From Candidatus Spyradosoma merdigallinarum (GTDB lineage Bacteria > Verrucomicrobiota > Verrucomicrobiia > Opitutales > UBA953), in the NCBI GenBank assembly GCA_018713755.1, contig DVOG01000180.1:1-6410 (forward strand): DNA of 6,410 nt. Direction: 5' to 3'. The number at the start of each line of letters is the position of its first letter. Position 1 is the first letter of the stretch. Under the pieces are notes generated by a model, which saw only the letters and a list, made by a program, of their open reading frames with translations, had not been told where the DNA came from and did not search any database. The position numbers and the translations under genes are program-made. Positions 1-6,213 of the stretch are shown one piece after another.

Positions 1-2639
1 AATTTTTCCGGCGGGTCGTCGTCGCTCGGCGTTTCGAATCTTCGTGCGGGAGCGATGCCCAAAACTTTTCCGCAGATGAATTTCGCCGGCGACTTGAAGA
101 AATCCGCCAATTCCTTCGCGGAAATTTCCGCGGGAACGGGCAAGCGGCTTCCGATGCGTTCCCGCAGCGACGGTGCCTCGAATCTTTTCGGCGGCGCGCG
201 CCGCTTCTTTTTCGCGACGGCGTAATGCGCGCGGCTGAAGGAAAGCAGTTTCCCGTTCCCGTCCGCGTCGGAAAAATATTCGGGAGAAAATCCGTGCAGG
301 CGGTGCAGCGTTTCGAAAAGCGGCGCGCCCGGCGGCGCGTCGTCCGGTCCCGCCGCGTTCCCGCCGGAAACGAGCCCGAGCAGAAAATGCCGCAATTTGT
401 CGAGCGGCGTGCAGGGCGGTTTTGCGGAGCCGTCCGAAGCGTCTCTCCCGACGTAGGAAAGCAGCAGTGCGTCCTGTGCGGCGAGAATGTTTTCGAGAAA
501 AAGCAGGCAGTCCTCGTCGCGCGGCGTGCGGTCCCAGGCCGCCGTTCCCGCAGGAAAATTTTCCGCGCCGAAAGAAATCAGATCCGCGCCGTCGGAGACG
601 GCCGCGCGCGGGAACGCGCCGTCGCTGAGCCCGCAGACGCAGACGACGCGCGCCGGGATGTTGCGCATCGGCTGCATGCGGCAGAACGTGACTTTCCCGC
701 GAAACATGCCGATGGCGCTCCCGCGCCCGGAGCCCGCGCCTTGCTTTTCCAGCGCGGCGCAGAACGTCGCGAGCGCGCATTCGGGATCCCCCGAGACGGG
801 AAAACTGCCCGTTCGCGCGTCCGCGCAGACTTCGGCGAGCATGTCGCGCACGATTTCCGCCTCGCCGTTCCCGCCGTCGATCAGCGCGTCGGCCAGATTT
901 TCCTGAAGAAAATCCCGCCATGCGGAAACGCTTCGTCGCTCGTTTTCGGCGAACGCCGCGCTGACCTTTTCGAGCGTTTCGACGAGACGGAAAATTTTCC
1001 CGATCGTTTCCGGCGCTTCTTCCGTCACGCCGCGCGCGGGGCTTACGCCGACGCCGCCCGTTCCCGCGTCGCGGAAAAGCGCTTCGCCGTCCTCGCCGTT
1101 CCCGCACATGTAGCCGAGCGCGAGGCGCCGCAGCCCGAACGCCCAGGAATTGTTTTCCGCGAATGTTTCCGCCTTCGCGCGCATCGTTTCCGCGACGGGC
1201 TTTTCGCCGAAAACGCGCTCCAGGCGAAACGCTTTGTCCGCGCCCCAGCGCACGCCGGCGTCGGCGAGCATGTCGCGCAGCCTCGCGGCTTCGTCCTCTT
1301 CCAATCCCAGCGCGGCGCGGATGCAGGCGGCATTGGTCAGCGCGAGAATTTCTCCGAGGCGGAATTCGCCCTGCGCGGCGCGAAGCAGTGCGAAGAAGGC
1401 TTTCGCCGCGGGGAAAATCTCTTCGTCCGCCTGATCCGCGACGGAAAACGGGATGCCGGAATTTTCGAAGGCGGCCCGAATGAACGGGACATAGGCGTCC
1501 GGATCCGGGAACGAGACGACGACGTCGCGCGGGCGCAGCGTCGGGTCGGCGGCGAAACGCGCCGTGAGCTCGTCACGCAGAATTTCCATTTCGCGCAACG
1601 GGCTCGGCGCGACGAGGATGCGCAGCGAGGCGTCGCTTTTCGCGGGAACGAACGGCGTCGGCTTCGCGGCGTTGTCCCGGATTTCGCGCTGGAGCGCGCG
1701 CAGCAGCGACGTGCGCTCGGGCGGCGCGTCGAGGTTGGAGAAACCGTCGAGCAAATCCGCGTCGATGAGAAATTTCGCGAGCGGGCGCGCGGCTTTTCCC
1801 CACGCGGTCAGCAGCTCGTTCCCGGCGTCGTCTTCAAGCGTTCCCGCGTCGACGCGCGCGGCCTTTCTGCCCGGTCGGGCGCGTTCCCGCAGTCGCGCTT
1901 TTTCTTCGCGCGTCTCCGTCCACAAATCGCCCGAAAGGTTGTGGCAGAAAAGAAAGACTTCGGCGTTTTCCGCAAGCTTCATCAGGACTTCCGCGTGCAG
2001 GCGCGGGAGCGCGGACGGCGCGAACGCGAAAAGGCGCGCGGGAACGCCCGGAATCGGTCCTGCGTGCTCGAGCAGATTCAGCCACGCTTCGGCGGGCGGC
2101 TCGGCGCCGCCGAAATCGAGGCGTCGCCAAAGATTTTTCTGTCGGAGAAATTCTCGGCGGAAATCCGGCGCGGCCGTTTTCGGCGGCGGTTCGTCGCGCA
2201 TCCATCCGCGAATCATTTCCGGGCGGAAGGTCTGGTAGCGCCAAAAGAGATCGCCGATTTCCGCGGCGCGGCGGAAAAGTCCGTCTTCGGGAAGGTCGTC
2301 CGCGGCGAAGGAGGGCGCGCGCGGCGTTCCCGCCGGCGCTTCGCGGGAGCGGCGGAGTTCCAGAAAAATTTTCCACGCGAACGCGTCGCGCGCGAAGACG
2401 TTTTCGCCCGGCCTGGAAACGAGCTTCTCCAGAAAACGTTCCGGAGCGCAGAATTCCACGTTCGCGCACACGCCGAGCTTTTCCGCGAGAAAACGCTGCA
2501 GCCAGACGCGCTGCGCGAAGTTCATCACGAGAACGGTTTCCGGCGCGAACGGGTCCGCGCGTTCCGCGAGGCGCTCCGCGAGCTTTTCCGCCAGCGTGAC
2601 CAGCGAAAATGCGGGAACGAGATGGAAGCCGTGATTCAT
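1..2639 (-). CDS. recC: RecC, exodeoxyribonuclease V gamma subunit (C-terminus beyond window)
   Basis: RecC is the subunit of the RecBCD helicase-nuclease that scans for Chi during double-strand break repair. I translated this strand by hand and found one open frame from ATG 2639 to the window edge, giving 879 codons of a family usually about 1,050-1,150 residues long. Family hallmarks appear in order. An N-terminal block near residues 36-63 (VLVMN, WLQRFLAEKLGV, ANVEF) matches E. coli ILVQS/WLQMTLSQKFGI/ANIDF. DLFWRY..FRP matches DLFDQY..YRP. GKVTFCRMQPMRNIP (648-662) and GLSDGAFPR match the central signature. RDEDCLLFLENILAAQ and LLSYVGRD follow. Near residue 842 the stretch KELADFFKSPAKF begins the C-terminal nuclease-like fold, which is mostly missing. 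An in-frame TGA at 2676-2678 and no other start fix ATG 2639. No Shine-Dalgarno is visible. recB probably lies further left, which is inference. Confidence 0.93.
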   Translation of the reverse strand, partial: MNHGFHLVPAFSLVTLAEKLAERLAERADPFAPETVLVMNFAQRVWLQRFLAEKLGVCANVEFCAPERFLEKLVSRPGENVFARDAFAWKIFLELRRSREAPAGTPRAPSFAADDLPEDGLFRRAAEIGDLFWRYQTFRPEMIRGWMRDEPPPKTAAPDFRREFLRQKNLWRRLDFGGAEPPAEAWLNLLEHAGPIPGVPARLFAFAPSALPRLHAEVLMKLAENAEVFLFCHNLSGDLWTETREEKARLRERARPGRKAARVDAGTLEDDAGNELLTAWGKAARPLAKFLIDADLLDGFSNLDAPPERTSLLRALQREIRDNAAKPTPFVPAKSDASLRILVAPSPLREMEILRDELTARFAADPTLRPRDVVVSFPDPDAYVPFIRAAFENSGIPFSVADQADEEIFPAAKAFFALLRAAQGEFRLGEILALTNAACIRAALGLEEDEAARLRDMLADAGVRWGADKAFRLERVFGEKPVAETMRAKAETFAENNSWAFGLRRLALGYMCGNGEDGEALFRDAGTGGVGVSPARGVTEEAPETIGKIFRLVETLEKVSAAFAENERRSVSAWRDFLQENLADALIDGGNGEAEIVRDMLAEVCADARTGSFPVSGDPECALATFCAALEKQGAGSGRGSAIGMFRGKVTFCRMQPMRNIPARVVCVCGLSDGAFPRAAVSDGADLISFGAENFPAGTAAWDRTPRDEDCLLFLENILAAQDALLLSYVGRDASDGSAKPPCTPLDKLRHFLLGLVSGGNAAGPDDAPPGAPLFETLHRLHGFSPEYFSDADGNGKLLSFSRAHYAVAKKKRRAPPKRFEAPSLRERIGSRLPVPAEISAKELADFFKSPAKFICGKVLGIAPARRFETPSDDDPPEK

Positions 2640-2650
2640 GACGGCTTTCG

Positions 2651-2679
2651 ATTTTCGCGGGAGCGGCGCGTTTTTTCAA
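2651..2679 (-). promoter_or_regulatory. Candidate sigma-70-like promoter for recC
   Basis: On the minus strand TTGAAA (2679-2674) matches the -35 consensus at 5 of 6 bases. It is followed after exactly 17 bases by GAAAAT (2656-2651), 4 of 6 with the -10 consensus. The predicted transcript would begin only a few bases before the recC ATG at 2639, giving an almost leaderless message, which fits the absence of a ribosome binding site. The gap is only 57 bp and also serves the divergent gene at 2697, for which I found no convincing promoter. Confidence 0.35.
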
Positions 2680-2696
2680 TCGACAAATTTCCGCAG

Positions 2697-3455
2697 ATGA
2701 ACGAACCTTGCGGCGTGAAGATTTCGGCGTTCCCGATTTACAGGTTTTTCCGCAACGGCCTGCCCGCGATGACGAAGGCGGGGCTGGCTTGCGTCGTGGC
2801 GTTCGGCCTGCTCGCGTTCGTGATTTTTTCGCCGGGATTTTCGTTTCGGATGCCGCAGGAAAAACCGTCGCGCGCCGCGTCCGTGAACTTCGCCGAGGGC
2901 TACGCGGAAGCCGCGTTCTTCAAGGATTCGGAGCCGCTTTTTCTGCCGACGCGCTGGAATTTCGGCGCGGAAAATTCGCCTAAGGAGCTGCGTCTGCGGG
3001 AACCGTCGTTTCTGCCGTTCGGCGAGCTTTTTCTTGCGACGCGCGACGCCGCCTCGGCGATGCCGCTGAAATACGCGCAGACTCCGCCGCGCGCGGAAGA
3101 CGCGCTCGGGGCGGACGCCTGGGCGATCGCCCGCGGCTTCGGGACGGGAACGCCCGTCGTTCCCGCCGCGCCGGAAGCCGCGCAGGGGAACGGCGTGCGC
3201 GTCGTCGACGCCGTTTCCGGAGAAACGCTGTTCGCGGGAACGCTCGACGTTTCCGTCGACGACGCGCGGACGCTTTTCGCGCCGGCGGAATATTTCTGCG
3301 GACTCGCTTTCGCGGAAGACGCGCCGCACGTGCTGACCGTGCGCTCCTGCGGGAGCACCGACGCCGACGCGCGGGTCGCGGAGGCCGTCGCCGCGCTGAT
3401 GAAATCGCTCGCGCCGGGGAAAGGCATCTTTCGGATTTTCGTCGAGCTTCGCTGA
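2697..3455 (+). CDS. Membrane-anchored protein of unknown function (252 aa)
   Basis: I do not recognise this family. The protein starts with a basic segment (K8, R16, R19, K27) and has one hydrophobic helix at about residues 28-46 (GLACVVAFGLLAFVIF). By the positive-inside rule this gives an N-in, single-pass anchor with about 200 residues outside the membrane. The soluble part contains DSEPLFLPTRWN (77-88), an Ala/Pro-rich middle, two cysteines and a C-terminus ending GIFRIFVELR. The start is uncertain. ATG 2697 keeps the basic segment, while ATG 2769 (residue 25) would start just before the helix, and neither has a Shine-Dalgarno. The frame stays open far upstream, but that part is antisense to recC. 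The gene is divergent from recC and convergent with the reductase, so context gives no function. A membrane-anchored periplasmic accessory protein is the most that can be inferred. Confidence 0.75.
   Translation: MNEPCGVKISAFPIYRFFRNGLPAMTKAGLACVVAFGLLAFVIFSPGFSFRMPQEKPSRAASVNFAEGYAEAAFFKDSEPLFLPTRWNFGAENSPKELRLREPSFLPFGELFLATRDAASAMPLKYAQTPPRAEDALGADAWAIARGFGTGTPVVPAAPEAAQGNGVRVVDAVSGETLFAGTLDVSVDDARTLFAPAEYFCGLAFAEDAPHVLTVRSCGSTDADARVAEAVAALMKSLAPGKGIFRIFVELR
3145..3165. repeat. Perfect inverted pair of the iterated motif (intragenic hairpin)
   Basis: CGGGAACG (3145-3152), a five-base loop CCCGT and CGTTCCCG (3158-3165) make an 8-bp perfect inverted repeat. It is formed by two oppositely oriented copies of the abundant motif, inside the coding region of the 252-aa membrane protein (around GTPVVPA). 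There is no T-run after it, so I do not call it a terminator. Confidence 0.8.
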
Positions 3456-3470
3456 CGTTCCTCGACGTTC

Positions 3471-3490
3471 CCGCGCGCATCAGAGCGCGG
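3471..3490. terminator. Weak GC hairpin at the convergent gene ends
   Basis: CCGCGC (3471-3476) can pair with GCGCGG (3485-3490) around an eight-base loop, or CGCGC (3474-3478) with GCGCG (3485-3489) around ATCAGA. The loop holds the reductase stop codon, and the hairpin lies between two converging genes in a 24-bp gap. No poly-U tract follows on either strand, so intrinsic termination is doubtful. It could instead pause transcription or be chance in GC-rich DNA. Confidence 0.25.
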
Positions 3491-4436
3491 CCTCGATCGC
3501 GGCGAGCTCTTCCGGCGCGAAGCTGAAATTTTCGAGCGCGCCGAGATTTTCTTCGAGCTGCCGCATCGTTCGCGCGCCGATGAGCACGCTCGTGACGTGC
3601 GGATTGCAGAGCAGCCACGCGATCGCCGTCTGCGCGAGCGTTTGCCCGCGTTCCCGCGCGACGGCGCTGAGCTTGCGCGCGGCGGCGACTTTTTCGTCCG
3701 TCACCTGTTCCCGTTTCAGGAAACCGTCGGGAGAAGCCGCGCGCGACTCCGCGGGAATGCCGCGGAGATATTTTTCCGTGAGCAGCCCTTGGGCGAGCGG
3801 CGAAAACGCGATGAAGCCCGCGCCGTTTTCTCGGGCGAGGGCGAGTTTTCGCGCTTCCGGCGAGCGCTCGAAAAGGCTGTAGCGATCCTGGAAAACGAGG
3901 CAGGGCGTGCCGTTCCCGCGCAGAACGGCGCAGGCGCGCTCGGCCGCTTCGGGCGGGAACTTCGAAATCCCGACGTAGAGCGCCTTCCCGGCGCGGACGA
4001 GATCGGAAAGCGCGCTCATCGTCTCTTCGACGGGCGTGACGCCGTCGAAGCGGTGCGCGTAAAAAATGTCGAAGTAGTCGAGTCCCGTGCGGCGCAAGCT
4101 CTGGTCGCAGCTCGCGATGATGCTCTTGCGGGAACAGCCGTCGCCGTAAGGTCCGTTCCACATGCGGTGTCCGGCTTTCGTCGAAACGACGATTTCGTCG
4201 CGGTGCCCGGCGAGGGCTCCGCGCAGCGTTTTCCCGAAATTTTCTTCGGCGGAACCCGGAGGCGGGCCGTAATTGTTGGCGAGGTCGAAGTGCGTGATTC
4301 CGCAGTCGAACGCCGCGCGCAGAATTTTTTCCGCTTCGGGGAAATCGGCGTTCCCGCCGAAGTTGTGCCAAAGTCCGAGCGAGATTCTCGGCAGGAAAAG
4401 CCCGCTGTTCCCGCACTGCGCGTAAAGCATTTCCAT
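3480..4436 (-). CDS. gpr: Aldo/keto reductase, YghZ/Gpr type (L-glyceraldehyde 3-phosphate reductase)
   Basis: This is a cytosolic NADPH-dependent (beta/alpha)8-barrel reductase. Characterised relatives (E. coli Gpr, formerly YghZ) reduce L-glyceraldehyde 3-phosphate and methylglyoxal, and the substrate here is inferred from that similarity. The aldo/keto reductase tetrad is intact: Asp51, Tyr56, Lys87 and His128. YghZ-type signatures are clear: NNYGPPPGSAEENFG (54-68), STKAGHRMWNGPYG (85-98), SRKSIIASCDQSLRR, DIFYAHR (123-129), GKALYVGIS, AFSPLAQGLLTEKYLRGIP and the C-terminal cofactor-binding TSVLIGARTMRQLEENL. Its 318 aa are slightly short of the 346 in E. coli because some insertions are missing. 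The start is four bases after the ruvA stop (TGA AGGC ATG), which suggests translational coupling. A second Met two codons later (4430) is an alternative start. It is the last gene of the leftward operon. Confidence 0.93.
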   Translation of the reverse strand: MEMLYAQCGNSGLFLPRISLGLWHNFGGNADFPEAEKILRAAFDCGITHFDLANNYGPPPGSAEENFGKTLRGALAGHRDEIVVSTKAGHRMWNGPYGDGCSRKSIIASCDQSLRRTGLDYFDIFYAHRFDGVTPVEETMSALSDLVRAGKALYVGISKFPPEAAERACAVLRGNGTPCLVFQDRYSLFERSPEARKLALARENGAGFIAFSPLAQGLLTEKYLRGIPAESRAASPDGFLKREQVTDEKVAAARKLSAVARERGQTLAQTAIAWLLCNPHVTSVLIGARTMRQLEENLGALENFSFAPEELAAIEAAL

Positions 4437-4440
4437 GCCT

Positions 4441-5067
4441 TCAGTTCCCGAGAGCGATGCGGATCAGCGTTTCGACGGACGCGTCGGCGCCCGCCTTGGA
4501 AAGCGCGGCGCGCACGGCCTTGTCCGCGTCGGCGAGCTTGAAGCCCAGCGACATCAGCGCGGCGACGGCGTCGGACTGCGCGCTCGCGGGAGCGTCCGCC
4601 GCGGGCGCGGAAACGTCCGTTCCCGCGCCGTTTTTCTTGCCGGGCGCGGCGGCGTTCCCGCCGGGGGCGACTTTGTCGCGCAGTTCGACGACGAGGCGTT
4701 CCGCCGTTTTTTTTCCGATGCCCGGGCACTGCGAAAGCAGGGCGACGTCGCCGTTGCGGATGGCGCCGCGCAGCACCGGAAGCGACAGACGCGAGAAAAT
4801 TTTCAGCGCGATGCCGGGGCCGATCCCGCTGACTTTTTCGACGAGCAGCTTGAAAAAGTCGCGCTCTTCCGCGCTGTGGAAGCCGTAGAGCGTTTGACCG
4901 TCTTCGCGGAACGTCTGCAGCGTGAAAAGGCGGACGTTTTCGCCGATGCGCGGGAGCTTTTCCGCCGTGGAGACGGGAATGTTCACCTCGTAGCCGACGC
5001 CGGCGCACTCGATGACGGCGCGGAAAATCGCCGCCTCGATCAGTTTTCCCGAAAGCGAGACGATCAT
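4441..5067 (-). CDS. ruvA: RuvA, Holliday junction branch-migration subunit
   Basis: RuvA binds four-way junctions as a tetramer and loads the RuvB motor to drive branch migration, after which RuvC cuts. All three domains are present in 208 aa, a normal length. The N-terminal OB fold (about 1-63) begins MIVSLSGKLIE and contains GVGYEV (23-28) and TLYGF (59-63). The middle domain has two helix-hairpin-helix motifs, GIGPGIALKI (81-90) and PGIGKKTAERLVVEL (115-129). An Ala/Gly/Pro-rich linker (about 134-165) joins them to the C-terminal RuvB-binding domain, DAVAALMSLGF (166-176) to the end. It starts six bases after the leuD stop and ends four bases before the reductase start. ruvB and ruvC are not in the window. 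The HhH2 lysines lie in an eight-A run (T at 4707-4714 on the plus strand). No Shine-Dalgarno is seen. Confidence 0.97.
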   Translation of the reverse strand: MIVSLSGKLIEAAIFRAVIECAGVGYEVNIPVSTAEKLPRIGENVRLFTLQTFREDGQTLYGFHSAEERDFFKLLVEKVSGIGPGIALKIFSRLSLPVLRGAIRNGDVALLSQCPGIGKKTAERLVVELRDKVAPGGNAAAPGKKNGAGTDVSAPAADAPASAQSDAVAALMSLGFKLADADKAVRAALSKAGADASVETLIRIALGN

Positions 5068-5073
5068 GGCGCG

Positions 5074-5658
5074 TCAGGCGAGCGACGCGGCGAGCGCGCT
5101 GATTTTGTCCGCGTTTTCGAGCAGATCCGCGATGGGATCCCAGCGCCCGTTCAGCAACGCGTTGCGCACCGTTTCGGGCAGCGCGACGGGGACGCTTTTC
5201 CCGCCGAAGACGACGCGCAGGTTTTCGACGTCGACGGTGATTCCCGCGCCGGGATTTTTCGCGATCCACGCTTCGATTTCCGCGAGAGCTTCGCGTTCGG
5301 CGGAAACGCAGGCCACGCCGAGCGTCGTCGCGTTCCCGAAGAAAATTTCCGCGAAGCTTCCCGCGACGATCGCGCGGATGCCGCGCCTGCGCAGCGCCTG
5401 CGGCGCGTGCTCGCGGGAACTGCCGCAGCCGAAATTCATGCCCGTAACGAGAATTTTCGCGTTCGGGAGCGCGTTGAGCGGGTGCGGCTTGTCCGTGCCG
5501 TCGGCGTTTTTCCGTTCGTCGTAAAAGGCGAATTCGCCCAAGCCGTCGAACGTGACGCTCTTGAGAAAGCGCGCGGGAATGATGCGGTCGGTGTCGATGT
5601 CGTCGCCCGCGACGAACGCGGGAACGCCGGAAACGGAAGAGATTTTTTCGAGTGGCAT
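5074..5658 (-). CDS. leuD: LeuD, 3-isopropylmalate dehydratase small subunit
   Basis: With LeuC, LeuD forms the aconitase-family isopropylmalate isomerase, which converts 2- to 3-isopropylmalate in leucine synthesis. LeuD supplies the swivelling domain and the 4Fe-4S cluster sits in LeuC. The 194 aa match the usual length of about 200. Signatures are GDDIDTDRIIPARF (18-31), FDGLGEFAFYDER (37-49), the diagnostic NFGCGSSREHAPQAL (75-89) and SFAEIFFGNATTLG. The start MPLEKISSVSG is preceded by a run of seven A residues rather than a Shine-Dalgarno. leuC is not adjacent. The gene upstream is a membrane orphan, 45 bases away across a pyrimidine-rich stretch (5659-5703) that could hold a weak internal promoter, though I see none. 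The gene downstream is ruvA, six bases away. A homoaconitase or methylcitrate-type small subunit is a remote alternative. Confidence 0.95.
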   Translation of the reverse strand: MPLEKISSVSGVPAFVAGDDIDTDRIIPARFLKSVTFDGLGEFAFYDERKNADGTDKPHPLNALPNAKILVTGMNFGCGSSREHAPQALRRRGIRAIVAGSFAEIFFGNATTLGVACVSAEREALAEIEAWIAKNPGAGITVDVENLRVVFGGKSVPVALPETVRNALLNGRWDPIADLLENADKISALAASLA

Positions 5659-5703
5659 TTTTTTTGAAAAAAGAAGGGATTGCGGAAAAAAGGAATGCGC
5701 GCG

Positions 5704-6102
5704 TCAGTCGACGTCGAAACGGTTTTCGAGCTCTTCGATGCGGCGCTCCGCGTCGTCGGACGCGCGCGTGATTTTTTCCCACGCGGCGACGCAGCGGTCT
5801 TCGAAAGTTTTGTCGGAGAAAAGCGCGAGCGTTCCCGCCGCGGCGACGAGCAGGGCGGCGACGACGGCGACGATTCCGAGCCGGCGCGCGACGTGCGAGC
5901 GGAAGATCAGCCCGAGAAGAAGCGCGACGACGGCGATGACGACGCCGAGGGCGAGCGCCGCCGCGCCGAAGAGCGGATCGCCGTAGCCGCGGAGAGCGGC
6001 GATGACGACCGCCGCGACGGCGAGAAAGCTTAGGGCGGCGGGAACGATGCGCTTCTTTTCGCGCGCGGATTTTTCGGATTTCTTTTCTTCTTCGGTGCTC
6101 AT
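5704..6102 (-). CDS. Three-helix membrane protein of unknown function (132 aa)
   Basis: The family is not recognised. Residues 1-18 are highly charged (MSTEEEKKSEKSAREKKR). Three hydrophobic helices follow at about 19-37 (IVPAALSFLAVAAVVIAAL), 44-67 and 75-95, separated by short polar turns (RGYGDP and RSHVARR). A charged, probably helical tail runs from about residue 97 to the end (DDAERRIEELENRFDVD) and may form a short coiled coil. I chose ATG 6102 over ATG 6147 because the extra 15 residues would run over the likely promoter and add only a basic stretch, but the longer form is not excluded. It leads the leftward operon with leuD 45 bases downstream, and is divergent from uppP. The context does not reveal its job. 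The rich Ala/Val composition suggests a real inner-membrane protein rather than an ORF artefact. Confidence 0.75.
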   Translation of the reverse strand: MSTEEEKKSEKSAREKKRIVPAALSFLAVAAVVIAALRGYGDPLFGAAALALGVVIAVVALLLGLIFRSHVARRLGIVAVVAALLVAAAGTLALFSDKTFEDRCVAAWEKITRASDDAERRIEELENRFDVD

Positions 6103-6117
6103 TTTTTCGGACAAAAA

Positions 6118-6147
6118 AGAATACCTGCGCGCCGTTTTTGCCCGCAA
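6118..6147 (-). promoter_or_regulatory. Candidate promoter for the leftward operon
   Basis: On the minus strand TATTCT (6123-6118) is a fair -10 element. TTGCGG (6147-6142) lies 18 bases upstream as a poor -35 (3 of 6 bases). Transcription would begin about nine bases before ATG 6102, again giving a very short leader. The 111-bp gap (6103-6213) is much richer in A+T than the flanking genes, as expected for a divergent promoter region. On the plus strand TTGACG (6155-6160) is a good -35-like hexamer for uppP, but no -10 stands at the right distance. Confidence 0.3.
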
Positions 6148-6180
6148 GCGTTTTTTGACGAAGTTTTTTATCGGAATCGG

Positions 6181-6192
6181 CGAAAATTTTCG
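6181..6192. promoter_or_regulatory. 12-bp palindrome upstream of uppP
   Basis: CGAAAATTTTCG is a perfect palindrome ending 21 bases before the uppP ATG, in the AT-rich divergent gap. A related half-site with one extra T (AAAATTTTTCG) follows at 6195-6205. It could be an operator or a bent AT-rich promoter element. Nothing in the sequence identifies a regulator. Confidence 0.35.
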
Positions 6193-6213
6193 GCAAAATT
6201 TTTCGTTTTACGC

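Noticed and set aside
225..2696. Plus-strand open frame as the N-terminal part of a 1,076-residue protein
   Set aside because: It lies exactly antisense and in register with recC, which has clear family signatures. The product is Arg-rich and without motifs, and only the part from 2697 looks like a protein.
3123..3626. Two GCGATCGC (HIP1) sites at 3123-3130 and 3619-3626
   Set aside because: Two copies of a GC-rich 8-mer in 6.4 kb are within what composition allows, unlike the 39 copies of CGGGAAC, and nothing suggests a cyanobacterium.
2980..4416. 478-codon minus-strand frame
   Set aside because: It overlaps the reductase in another frame and crosses antisense into the membrane protein gene. 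It is Arg-rich, with no domain signs.
4435..5667. 410-codon plus-strand frame
   Set aside because: It is antisense to ruvA and leuD, both certain. It is open only because stop codons are rare in that complement.
4016..6196. 726-codon minus-strand frame
   Set aside because: It is an out-of-frame shadow of ruvA, leuD, the 132-aa gene and part of the reductase. The translation is dominated by Arg runs, typical of a shifted frame in GC-rich DNA.
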